Positions 9,358 through 16,982 of a stretch of DNA of 64,000 bases are shown here, piece by piece (the first letter of the stretch is position 1; each line of letters begins with the position of its first letter). Location of the stretch: contig NZ_CAKMMP010000003.1 of the NCBI RefSeq assembly GCF_927798175.1, positions 62,001 to 126,000 of the forward strand. Direction: 5' to 3'. The notes under the pieces are model-generated. The model did no database searches, was not told where the DNA came from, and was given only the letters and a program-made list of their open reading frames with translations. The stretch comes from Paenibacillus sp. JJ-223 (GTDB lineage Bacteria > Bacillota > Bacilli > Paenibacillales > Paenibacillaceae). The translations under genes and the position numbers were made by a program.

Positions 9358-9786
9358 ATGTATAAACAAAAGACGAAACAAACCGATTGCAGTGTCGTTG
9401 AATTCATCGAAAGCGTGGACAACCCGAAAAAACGGGAGGATGCCTATCGATTGCTGGATATATTCACGAAGGCTACGGGAGATGAAGCCAAGATGTGGGG
9501 CCCGACCATCATCGGATTCGGAGCGTATCATTACAAGTATGAATCCGGCCATGAAGGCCATGCGCCGCTGGTGGGATTCTCCCCAAGAAAAGCAAAAATC
9601 AGCTTGTATTTTGCGACAGGAGACCCGCAGCGGGAACATCTTTTGAAAGATTTCGGCAAACATACGACAGGAAAAGCATGCGTCTACATTAACAAGGTGG
9701 ACGATATTAACGTCGGGATATTGGAAGCTTTAATCCAACAGTCGGTCCGCTTTTTGAAGGAAAGGTACCCCGCAGGCCCGGCTTGA
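9358..9786 (+). CDS. DUF1801 family protein
   Basis: A 142-residue soluble protein. The segments DAYRLLDIFTKATGDEAKMW, PTIIGFGAYHYKYESG, LVGFSPRKAKISLYF and GKACVYINKVDDINVGILEA match the DUF1801/YdhG-like fold, which also includes the frataxin-like iron chaperone Fra encoded at 50.9 kb in this window. The ATG at 9358 follows GAGGGA; upstream ATGs in the same frame lack a ribosome binding site. Function is unproven for this branch. It precedes, but is not clearly cotranscribed with, a WYL regulator. Confidence 0.8.
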   Translation: MYKQKTKQTDCSVVEFIESVDNPKKREDAYRLLDIFTKATGDEAKMWGPTIIGFGAYHYKYESGHEGHAPLVGFSPRKAKISLYFATGDPQREHLLKDFGKHTTGKACVYINKVDDINVGILEALIQQSVRFLKERYPAGPA

Positions 9787-9862
9787 GGCAAGATAACGTA
9801 AAAGCAGGAAAGCATCCGTGATGTACTAACATCTAACTATATGAAAAAAGAATGAGGCGGGA

Positions 9863-10786
9863 ATGTCTATGAAGTTGGAACGATTGATCTCCATCATTTA
9901 TAAGTTGATCAATCATGAAGTGATCTCGGCTTCCACATTAGCCCAAGAGTTTCAAGTCTCGCAAAGAACGATCTATCGGGATATTGACGTGATCTGCGCT
10001 GCCGGTTTCCCGGTTGTATCGCACCAGGGAACCAAGGGCGGGTACGGCATGATGGAGGGCTACAAAATGGATAAAAGCCTGCTCGGATCGTATGACGTGA
10101 GTACCTTGATCACCGTGCTCCAAAGTCTGTCCACCGTGTTTGACGACGAGCGTGCGCAGGGAACCATCGAACGGTTGCAAACGATCGGGCCTGAACATCG
10201 GACGCCGAATGTATCGGTCGATTTGGAAACCCGCAGGACGGCACCCGAAGCACTTCAGCTTTTGCGTAAAGCCATAACGAATCGAAGCGTCGTTCGCTTT
10301 GACTATATCAATGCCAACAATGAACGTACGCTTCGCGAATTGGAACCGATGAGGCTTCATTATAAATATCGAAATTGGTACATTTACGGATTTTGCCGGA
10401 CTCGGGACGACTGCCGGGAATTTCGGTTATCCAGGTTGATGAACTTGGTTCTGACTCAAGAAACTTTTCAACCGCATGAGGAGCAGCCGGAAGAAACAAG
10501 GGGATCGAACCAAGCATGGCAAGGCGAGTTGGAGGATGTTGTGATTCGCGTCGGACCCGATGCCTTGGCAGAAGCGTTGGATCAATTTCATCACATGCAC
10601 AAGCAATTTCATGCCGACGGCAGCATGACGATGCGAATTCCCGTGTATAAACCGATGGAAGCGAAGTGGCTTTGGTTCATTCTGCTCGGATTCGGCAGCA
10701 GGGCAGAGGTGCTTGAACCCTATGAATTGCGGGGCATCTTAAAAAAACAACTTCAAAATACGCTCCAACTTTATGAAGAAGGCTGA
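9863..10786 (+). CDS. YafY-type HTH-WYL transcriptional regulator
   Basis: A 307-residue protein. The N-terminal winged HTH spans about residues 1-60 (ISASTLAQEFQVSQRTIYRD, then DIDVICAAGFPVVSHQGTKG). A WYL ligand-sensing domain spans about 140-230, with MRLHYKYRNWYIYGFCRTRD and FRLSRLMNL. A WCX-type tail follows (WLWFILLGFGSRAEVLEPYE, LRGILKKQL). WYL regulators sense nucleotides or other small ligands. Two ATGs (9863 and 9869) follow GAGGCGGG at 5 and 11 nt, so the start is uncertain by two codons. It is followed by its own terminator and then a DinB gene, a pairing common in Firmicutes but of unknown meaning. Confidence 0.9.
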   Translation: MSMKLERLISIIYKLINHEVISASTLAQEFQVSQRTIYRDIDVICAAGFPVVSHQGTKGGYGMMEGYKMDKSLLGSYDVSTLITVLQSLSTVFDDERAQGTIERLQTIGPEHRTPNVSVDLETRRTAPEALQLLRKAITNRSVVRFDYINANNERTLRELEPMRLHYKYRNWYIYGFCRTRDDCREFRLSRLMNLVLTQETFQPHEEQPEETRGSNQAWQGELEDVVIRVGPDALAEALDQFHHMHKQFHADGSMTMRIPVYKPMEAKWLWFILLGFGSRAEVLEPYELRGILKKQLQNTLQLYEEG

Positions 10787-10812
10787 CACGCTGTTGTCAA
10801 ACTTCTTTTTTT
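10776..10812 (+). terminator. Intrinsic terminator overlapping the end of the WYL gene
   Basis: AGAAG...TGAC pairs with GTCA...CTTCT, followed by seven T residues. The stop codon lies within the hairpin. Confidence 0.7.
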
Positions 10813-10869
10813 ATAATCATGTTCAGAAACGTAAACAAAATCATTGCTAATTCAAAGGAGACGCTACGA

Positions 10870-11376
10870 ATGACAAATCATGCAGGGGAAATGTATCATT
10901 ACCATGTTTGGGCGAACCAAACGATCTTAGGGAGAATTGGCGAGCTGCCAACCTCGGTGCTGCATCAGGAAGTGAACAGCTCGTACCCCACGATCGCCCA
11001 TGCCCTCAGCCATATTTATGCGGTGGATACGATGTGGTACAAGGTATTGTCAGGAATGGGCATGCAAGAGGCGCTCCAGGAAGGTATGCCACTAAACGCT
11101 CAGATTTTGCCGTCCATCGAAGAATATACCCAGGCTTTTGCCGAGTTGGCGGAACGATTGAAGCAATGGCTCCAAGGCCAAAATGATTTGGAACAAACCA
11201 TTTTGCTCGATAATCCGTTTGCAGGCATCCGCGAAACGCGTCTATCGGAAATGGTGCTGCACCTTGTTAATCATGGGACTTACCATAGGGGGAACATATC
11301 CACAATGCTGCGTCAGTTGGGTCATGCTTCAACGATGAATGACTATGCTTTGTATTGGTATCAAGGCTTGGCGTGA
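10870..11376 (+). CDS. DinB family protein (putative metal-dependent hydrolase/transferase)
   Basis: A 168-residue four-helix bundle protein of the DinB/YfiT-like group. The metal-binding histidine triad is visible as H48 (HALSHIYAVD), H135 and H139 (LVNHGTYHRGN). Family members include bacillithiol- or mycothiol-dependent S-transferases, and many are uncharacterised. The ATG at 10870 follows AAAGGAG; the frame reaches ATG 10819, but that lies inside the preceding terminator region. It may be controlled by the WYL regulator upstream. Confidence 0.87.
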   Translation: MTNHAGEMYHYHVWANQTILGRIGELPTSVLHQEVNSSYPTIAHALSHIYAVDTMWYKVLSGMGMQEALQEGMPLNAQILPSIEEYTQAFAELAERLKQWLQGQNDLEQTILLDNPFAGIRETRLSEMVLHLVNHGTYHRGNISTMLRQLGHASTMNDYALYWYQGLA

Positions 11377-11703
11377 ATCCATTTAACTCGAAGGGAGCGA
11401 TAATCAACACGATCCAAAGCTATAAAAGCCAGCCAAAAAATATACACTAGCCGATTGGACAATTTCATTGCGAACACGAGAGAAAACATCATGTATGGTC
11501 AGTGGAATGATCAGGGTCGTTTGTTGGATTATTAGCAGTTGATATTACTCGGATCGTGAAAATTAACCCAGGAAGTCGCCACAATGGCGGCTTTTTTGGC
11601 CTTTTGGAACAATTATGCTGTCATCTGTTTCAGATTCATTTAAGAAAAGTTTTTTAAGATGAATTTCAATAAACAGATTAAAAAGCAAAGAGGTGGATGA
11701 ATC
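11377..11703. other. Gene-free stretch with one small terminator
   Basis: A 327-bp gap between the DinB and CotH-like genes. It holds a short terminator (AGTCGCC-ACAAT-GGCGGCT plus six T residues, 11571-11599) and, before the next gene, an AT-rich segment with AGAGGTGG at about 11690 as ribosome binding site. Nothing else is recognisable. Confidence 0.6.
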
Positions 11704-13464
11704 ATGACAGTAAACAAATGGACCAAGTTGGTTGGGGTGGCGATATTATGTTCATCCATGTTGGCAGCATGCAGTTCGGGCAGCCAAGGAACTGCAAGCG
11801 AAACTGGCACAACCAATGAAGCGAGTACAGATAATCAAAGTACATCTGACGGAACTGCGCAAACAGCTTCATATGCGGAGGAGATCGATAAAACAAAGAT
11901 CATGTCCATCTCCATCGACGCAGATGAAGATGCATGGCAGCAAATGCTCGACAATGCCACGAATGAAGAGTACATTTCTGCAGACATCACGATTAACGGA
12001 ACAACGATCAAAAATGTCGGTATCCGTCCAAAGGGTAACTCCAGCCTTAGACAAGTGGCGTCAGACGATACGACGGCCCGTTACAGTTTTAAAATTAAGT
12101 TCGACGAATTCGTTGAGGATCAAACGTGGGAAGGGCTTGACAAACTTGTCGTTAACAATATGATTTCGGACAGCAGCTATATGAAAGAATATTTGAGCTA
12201 CGACATCATGAGTTATATCGGCGTGGATGCACCATTGTTCTCGTTCGCCAACATTAGCGTTAACGGGAACACTTGGGGACTGTATCTGGCAGTCGAAGAC
12301 ATCGATGGATCATATAAGGCTCGTGCCAAAAATGATGAAGGCGAAATATACAAGCCGAACAATGATGATAATGATATGGGCGGAGGCGGCATGGGTCAAC
12401 CAGGAGGTAACCCGCCAACTCCAAACGAAACAACGTCTGACGGCGATCAACAGACGGATCAAGCACGGGCGGCTGGTATGGAACCGCCCGATGGTGCTGA
12501 ATTTCCGGATATGTATGGGAAGCAAAGCGGATATGGCGAGAATGGTTGGCCGCAAGGTGGCATGGGGGGAAACCGTGGCCGCGGAGGCGGCATGAACGGC
12601 GGAGGCAACGGCGTTTCGCTGGAATACACCGATGATGAAATCTCCAGTTATTCTGCGATCTTCGACAATGCCAAGACGAAGACAACGGAAGAGGATGAAC
12701 AGCGCGTTATTGAAGCGCTCAAAAACTTGAGCACAGGCACGGATTTGGAGAAGTACGTGGATGTGGATGCCGTACTGAAATATTTTGCGGCGCATACGGT
12801 CGTCGTAAATATGGACAGCTATACGTCCAGTATGGGACATAACTATTATTTGTATGAAAATGACGGTAAAATCAGCATGCTGCCATGGGATTACAATATG
12901 GCGTTCGGTGGCTTCCAGTCGGGCAGCGCGTCCGATGTCGTCAATCAGCCGATCGACACGCCGGTGTCCGGCGTCAGCATGGAAGAACGGCCGATCCTGA
13001 GCAAACTGTTAGAGGTGCCGGAGTATAAGGAGAAGTATCATGAATACTTGCAACAAATCATGGACGGCTACTTCGCAGATGGGAAATTTGAGGAGAAAGT
13101 GCAAAGTTTGAACGACCTGATCGCAGAATCCGTGAAGGCAGATTCTACGGCGTTCGTAACGTATGACAAATACGAAGAAGCTGTAGCGGAATTGTCCAAA
13201 CTGGGCACATTGCGTGCGCAAAGCATCCAAGGCCAACTGGACGGAGATATCCCTGCCACGACTCAGGAGCAGCAAGCGAATTCGAACTCCCTGATTGACA
13301 CTTCATCCATCGACTTGTCCAAATTGAGTGATGGCATGGGAGGTGGAGGACGAGGATTTGGCGGCGGCCAGCGTAAGGATCAAACTGAACAATCCACCGA
13401 CACCAGCACGAGTACCAGTACCAGTACCAGTAACAACAGCAGCACTGGCAAGGAATCTAAATAA
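11704..13464 (+). CDS. CotH-like kinase-fold lipoprotein with a Gly-rich insert
   Basis: A 586-residue protein starting with a lipoprotein signal (lipobox LAAC, Cys23) and a Ser/Thr-rich linker. The CotH domain, an atypical protein-kinase fold first known from spore-coat kinase CotH, is shown by IRPKGNSS near residue 100, LVVNNMISDSSYMKEYLSY, WGLYLAVEDIDGSY and the metal-binding MLPWDYNMAFGG (DFG-like). Between these, residues ~223-300 form a low-complexity insert rich in Gly, Asn, Pro and Gln (DMGGGGMGQPGGNPP, NRGRGGGMNGGGN). The C-terminus again has a Gly-rich segment and a Thr/Ser tract. It would act outside the membrane, possibly phosphorylating surface proteins. It is monocistronic with a terminator and has no spore-coat neighbours. 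Confidence 0.88.
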   Translation: MTVNKWTKLVGVAILCSSMLAACSSGSQGTASETGTTNEASTDNQSTSDGTAQTASYAEEIDKTKIMSISIDADEDAWQQMLDNATNEEYISADITINGTTIKNVGIRPKGNSSLRQVASDDTTARYSFKIKFDEFVEDQTWEGLDKLVVNNMISDSSYMKEYLSYDIMSYIGVDAPLFSFANISVNGNTWGLYLAVEDIDGSYKARAKNDEGEIYKPNNDDNDMGGGGMGQPGGNPPTPNETTSDGDQQTDQARAAGMEPPDGAEFPDMYGKQSGYGENGWPQGGMGGNRGRGGGMNGGGNGVSLEYTDDEISSYSAIFDNAKTKTTEEDEQRVIEALKNLSTGTDLEKYVDVDAVLKYFAAHTVVVNMDSYTSSMGHNYYLYENDGKISMLPWDYNMAFGGFQSGSASDVVNQPIDTPVSGVSMEERPILSKLLEVPEYKEKYHEYLQQIMDGYFADGKFEEKVQSLNDLIAESVKADSTAFVTYDKYEEAVAELSKLGTLRAQSIQGQLDGDIPATTQEQQANSNSLIDTSSIDLSKLSDGMGGGGRGFGGGQRKDQTEQSTDTSTSTSTSTSNNSSTGKESK

Positions 13465-13540
13465 TTTAGCGAAAACATATTCACGCAATCCATGTGCAGT
13501 ACGATGCTAAATGAAACAGAGTATGTTGCAATACGAAATG

Positions 13541-13578
13541 TCAAAGAGGTCCATGCCGAAAGGCACAGACCTCTTTGT
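13541..13578 (+). terminator. Intrinsic terminator of the CotH-like gene
   Basis: CAAAGAGGTC (13542-13551) pairs with GACCTCTTTG (13568-13577), with an inner GCC-GAAA-GGC hairpin. T residues follow. Confidence 0.85.
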
Positions 13579-13598
13579 TGCGTTTATATAAATTGAAA

Positions 13599-13723
13599 TA
13601 TATAAACCGCAAAAAACATACACACGTTAACGGAGAGGCAGAACCAATCTGGGGATAACAGCGATCGGAAGATGGTACTGCACTTGCAGTGCCCTTGTGT
13701 GAATGATTAATGCGGTTTATATA
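13599..13723 (+). repeat. Dispersed intergenic element, copy B (compact, intact ends)
   Basis: This is the cleanest copy: 125 bp bounded by a perfect 12-bp inverted repeat, TATATAAACCGC (13599-13610) and GCGGTTTATATA (13712-13723). Between them lie AAAAAACATACACACGTTAA, CGGAGAGGCAGAACC, GGGGATAACAGCGATCGGAA and the hairpin GGTACTGC-ACTT-GCAGTGCC. It sits between the convergent CotH-like and sugar permease genes. Confidence 0.88.
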
Positions 13724-13737
13724 GCCAACCACATGAG

Positions 13738-14568
13738 TTAACCTTTCACCGCACCGGCGGTAAGGCCGCTGACGATATATTTCTGGCCGAACAAATAAAG
13801 AATGAACACGGGCAGCGACGTCAGCACGAGGTTGGCGAAAATCAGGTTCCAGTCCCGGCTGTACTTGCCGTAAAAGTTGTAGATGGAAAGCGGCATCGTC
13901 CAGGTGGAGCTATCCGTCAGGAAATAAACCGGTATCGTGATATCGTTCCATACGGACATGAACACCATGATCGCAACGGTGGCGTTAACAGGCAGGATCA
14001 GCGGCGTGACGATTTTGAAAAAGACCCCGAAGACGCTCGCCCCTTCCAAAAAAGCCACTTCGTCCAGCGCTTTCGGAATCGTTTTGATGAAACCGCTGTA
14101 CAGGAACACGCTGAATGCCGTATTCAGCGCGGCATAGATCAGAATGACGCTGGTGATGCTGCCGTAAAATCCAAGTCCTTGCACGACGCGAATCGTCGTG
14201 ATGATGGACATCGGGGCGATCAATCCCATGAAGAAATACATATAGATCGCGCCGGAAACCTTCGTTTCCCTGCGTGCCAAAATGAACGATGCTGCCGAAG
14301 AGGCAACGATGTTAATGATGGACGAGATCCCCGTAATCCAGATGCTGTTCAAGAAAGCGCGGGACAATCCGCCTTCTTGAAATACTTTAACGTAGTTCGA
14401 GAACTGCCACTCTTTCGGGAAACTGAGTGAGAAGCTGAGCACTTCGGCACTCGTTTTGAACGAACCGAAAATCAGGATGATCAGTGGCAAAAGAATAAGC
14501 AGTGAAGCGAGAATCAGTATGCCCTCCACAATATAATTGCGAATGGCGAGTTTGCGTGTGTATCCCAT
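13738..14568 (-). CDS. Carbohydrate ABC transporter permease, MalG/LacG type
   Basis: A 276-residue inner-membrane permease with six predicted helices. The EAA loop is AFLEGASVFGVFFKIVTPLI (canonical EAA-x3-G-x9-I-x-LP), which contacts the ATPase. The C-terminal GLTAGAVKG is the conserved MalG-family end. It is the last gene of a three-gene operon: binding protein, MalF-type permease, MalG-type permease, with a 1-nt gap to the preceding permease. No ATPase is encoded here, which is usual for CUT1 systems in Bacillales that share an MsmX-like ATPase encoded elsewhere. Confidence 0.95.
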   Translation of the reverse strand: MGYTRKLAIRNYIVEGILILASLLILLPLIILIFGSFKTSAEVLSFSLSFPKEWQFSNYVKVFQEGGLSRAFLNSIWITGISSIINIVASSAASFILARRETKVSGAIYMYFFMGLIAPMSIITTIRVVQGLGFYGSITSVILIYAALNTAFSVFLYSGFIKTIPKALDEVAFLEGASVFGVFFKIVTPLILPVNATVAIMVFMSVWNDITIPVYFLTDSSTWTMPLSIYNFYGKYSRDWNLIFANLVLTSLPVFILYLFGQKYIVSGLTAGAVKG

Positions 14569-14569
14569 G

Positions 14570-15442
14570 TTATTCGGTAACCTCCTTGCGCCGCATGAAA
14601 ATCAGAAGCGGAATGGCGATGATGGTGACTGCCACGAACAATAGCGTATTGACCGCGGTACCAAGTCCCCAGTTGCCTTCGCCGAACGAACGCAAAATAA
14701 TCGTACCGACGACCTGCGATGCATTGCCCGGGCCACCGCCGGTCATGACGTATACTTCGGAAAATACTTTGAGTCCGCCAATCAGCGTCAGCATCACGTT
14801 GATGTTGATGGCAGGCAGCAGGAGGGGCAGCGTAATTTTAAAGAAGCTTTTCCAGGAGCTTGCTCCGTCGATCCTGGCCGCTTCGTAGTATTCCTGGGAA
14901 ATGGATTGCAATCCGGCCAGATAGATGGCCATTTGAAACCCGGCGCTCTGCCAGATGGACACGATGGCAATCGTCCAGATGACGAGCGAAGGATTCGTCA
15001 GCCAGGCTTGGCTAAGCGAATGCAGGCCGACCGCATCAAGTACGTTGTTAATCGTACCTTCCGTACGCAGCATCGGCGTGAACAAAATGCTGATCACAAG
15101 AATGCTGAGAATGGAAGGGGAGTAGAAAATCGCGCGCAGCAGGTTTTTCGTTTTCAATCGCATGTTCAGCGCTACCGCAAGCAGAAGACCGATGATGTTT
15201 TTGCCGGCAACCGTGACTACGGCGAAGATGGCCGTGTTTTTCAGCGCGAGAATAAGCGTTTTGTCGGAAAAGATTTTTTCGAAATTGGCCCAGCCGATAA
15301 ATTTCAGGTCGATCCGGTCGAGCCGCCAGTCCGTAAACGAATAATAGAAGGCCGCAAGGGCCGGAATGACGAAAAAAATGGAGTAGATGAGGATTGCCGG
15401 AAGTATCATGTAATACGAATATAAGTTTTTTGCCCTTTTCAT
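14570..15442 (-). CDS. Carbohydrate ABC transporter permease, MalF/LacF type
   Basis: A 290-residue permease with six predicted helices. It starts with MKRAKNLYSYYMILPAILIY, typical of short MalF homologues. The EAA loop is YEAARIDGASSWKSFFKITL (E-A-A-x2-D-G-A). It forms a heterodimer with the MalG-type partner and imports a sugar, probably an oligosaccharide. It is the second gene of the operon, 69 nt after the binding-protein gene. Confidence 0.95.
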   Translation of the reverse strand: MKRAKNLYSYYMILPAILIYSIFFVIPALAAFYYSFTDWRLDRIDLKFIGWANFEKIFSDKTLILALKNTAIFAVVTVAGKNIIGLLLAVALNMRLKTKNLLRAIFYSPSILSILVISILFTPMLRTEGTINNVLDAVGLHSLSQAWLTNPSLVIWTIAIVSIWQSAGFQMAIYLAGLQSISQEYYEAARIDGASSWKSFFKITLPLLLPAININVMLTLIGGLKVFSEVYVMTGGGPGNASQVVGTIILRSFGEGNWGLGTAVNTLLFVAVTIIAIPLLIFMRRKEVTE

Positions 15443-15511
15443 GTCTCACGCTCCGTTATGGCTTGGGCAGCACAACATCTGGAATGTCATGCTGCCCTTT
15501 ATTTCGCTCTC

Positions 15512-16825
15512 TTAGAAACCGGCTACGCCTTTGTCCTGCATCAGTTGACTGAATTTCTCGTCCCAAGCCTTGAGCACTTCTTCCGGCGTCATGCCGCCGG
15601 CAAACTGATCCTGCAGCAAACGGTACAGCTCGCTGCGGTCAACCAGCATGTATGCATCCGTCGTCAGCACGGTTTTCTTCGGCGTAATGTAGTTGTCTAC
15701 GATGTCTTGTTTGTAAGCCGGCAGCTCCGGCGTCGTTACGTCGCTGAGATTGGATACGTAGCCTTTGGAATCTACGATTTTCTGCGCTACGTCTTTGGAA
15801 GCGATGAAGTCCAGAAACTTTTTGGCTTCTTCCAAATGTTTCGCTTTTTTCGGAATGAACAGCTGACCGCCGAGTGGACTTGCACCCAGGCTAGCATCTT
15901 CGGATGAAGGGATCGGGAATACGCCCAATTCCATGCTCGGGTCTTGCTGGGCCACGCCTTCGATCAACCAGTCACCCATAAACATCATGGCGACTTCCTT
16001 GTTCAGGAACTTGCCAACCGCCATGTCGTAACTGTCGCTAAGCACGTCTGCGTTGGTGTACCCTTTTTTATACACTTCGTACTGCTGTTCCAGGAAGGTT
16101 TTGAATTCCGGGATGTCAGACCATTTTCTTTTGTTGCTGTTCAAGTCATCGAAGAAGGTCGGATCATTTTTGGACACAAAATCGGCAAAGGCTGCCGCAG
16201 GCCAGATGTTGGCTGCCCAAGCGTCTTTATAAGGCATAAAGACCGGCGTAATGCCGCTCGCTTTGATTTTTTCGCTGACTTCCAGGAATTGATCAAAATT
16301 TTTCGGGATCGACAAGCCCAGGTCGGCAAAGATCTGTTTGTTGTACACAACGCCTTGCATACCCGTATCTTGGCTGACATGGAAGCTGTAAATATGGCCG
16401 CCTGCAGACAGAACGTCTTTGTTCACGATTCTGCTTGCCCAAGGCTCGTTATCCAGAATTTCGAAGTTGCGTTCCAGGTTTAAGTCCGTAACGGCGCTGG
16501 CCAGGTTGTATTGAATAATGTCCGGCGTTTCATCCACGGCCAGCTTGGTTTGCAGGACGGTCGTCGTTTGTTCGGCCGGAATAAGCTGCAAATTCACGGC
16601 GATGTTGGTTTGCTTTTCGAATTCGTCCAAAATGTCCTGCTGGATAAAGGCCGAATCTTGAGAGCTTTTGGAGATGGCCAGCTCCAGCGTGACTTTGCCA
16701 CCTTTGCTTTCGCCGCCTGCGGACGTTCCTGAATCCGAGCTACCCGAGCCGCATGCCGTCAACGCGATGGACAATAATCCGGCCAGAAGAACGGACGCCG
16801 TTTTTTTTCTTTGATGAATCTTCAA
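15512..16825 (-). CDS. Extracellular sugar-binding lipoprotein of the ABC transporter
   Basis: A 437-residue family 1 solute-binding protein. It has a lipoprotein signal with lipobox LTAC and Cys25, then a Ser/Gly-rich linker. The sugar-binding fold shows LELAISKSSQDSAFIQQDIL, YNKQIFADLGLSIPKNFDQF, MMFMGDWLIEG and GVFPIPSSEDASLGASPLGG. Translation starts at a TTG (16825), which follows AGGGGGA by 6-7 nt; no ATG is available in frame nearby. It is first in the operon with two permeases, and the YesMN two-component system is divergent 157 bp away and probably controls it. The transported sugar is not identifiable from sequence. Confidence 0.95.
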   Translation of the reverse strand: MKIHQRKKTASVLLAGLLSIALTACGSGSSDSGTSAGGESKGGKVTLELAISKSSQDSAFIQQDILDEFEKQTNIAVNLQLIPAEQTTTVLQTKLAVDETPDIIQYNLASAVTDLNLERNFEILDNEPWASRIVNKDVLSAGGHIYSFHVSQDTGMQGVVYNKQIFADLGLSIPKNFDQFLEVSEKIKASGITPVFMPYKDAWAANIWPAAAFADFVSKNDPTFFDDLNSNKRKWSDIPEFKTFLEQQYEVYKKGYTNADVLSDSYDMAVGKFLNKEVAMMFMGDWLIEGVAQQDPSMELGVFPIPSSEDASLGASPLGGQLFIPKKAKHLEEAKKFLDFIASKDVAQKIVDSKGYVSNLSDVTTPELPAYKQDIVDNYITPKKTVLTTDAYMLVDRSELYRLLQDQFAGGMTPEEVLKAWDEKFSQLMQDKGVAGF

Positions 16826-16852
16826 TGCAAATCCCCCTCTAAAACGTTTGAT

Positions 16853-16866
16853 TGAATCCGCTTACA
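16853..16866 (-). promoter_or_regulatory. Candidate cre (CcpA) site before the sugar ABC operon
   Basis: On the minus strand TGTAAGCGGATTCA matches the cre consensus TGWAANCGNTNWCA at all but one defined position. It lies 28 bp upstream of the binding-protein start, a suitable place for catabolite repression. Confidence 0.45.
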
Positions 16867-16982
16867 GACCTGATTATACGTTTTCCTCCATGCAGGGTAC
16901 ATGTCTGTGGTTGAGCGTTGATGTGTAAAATTCTGAACTTGAAATCGCTATCATTTCATGATCACTCGTGATACAGTAAGGA

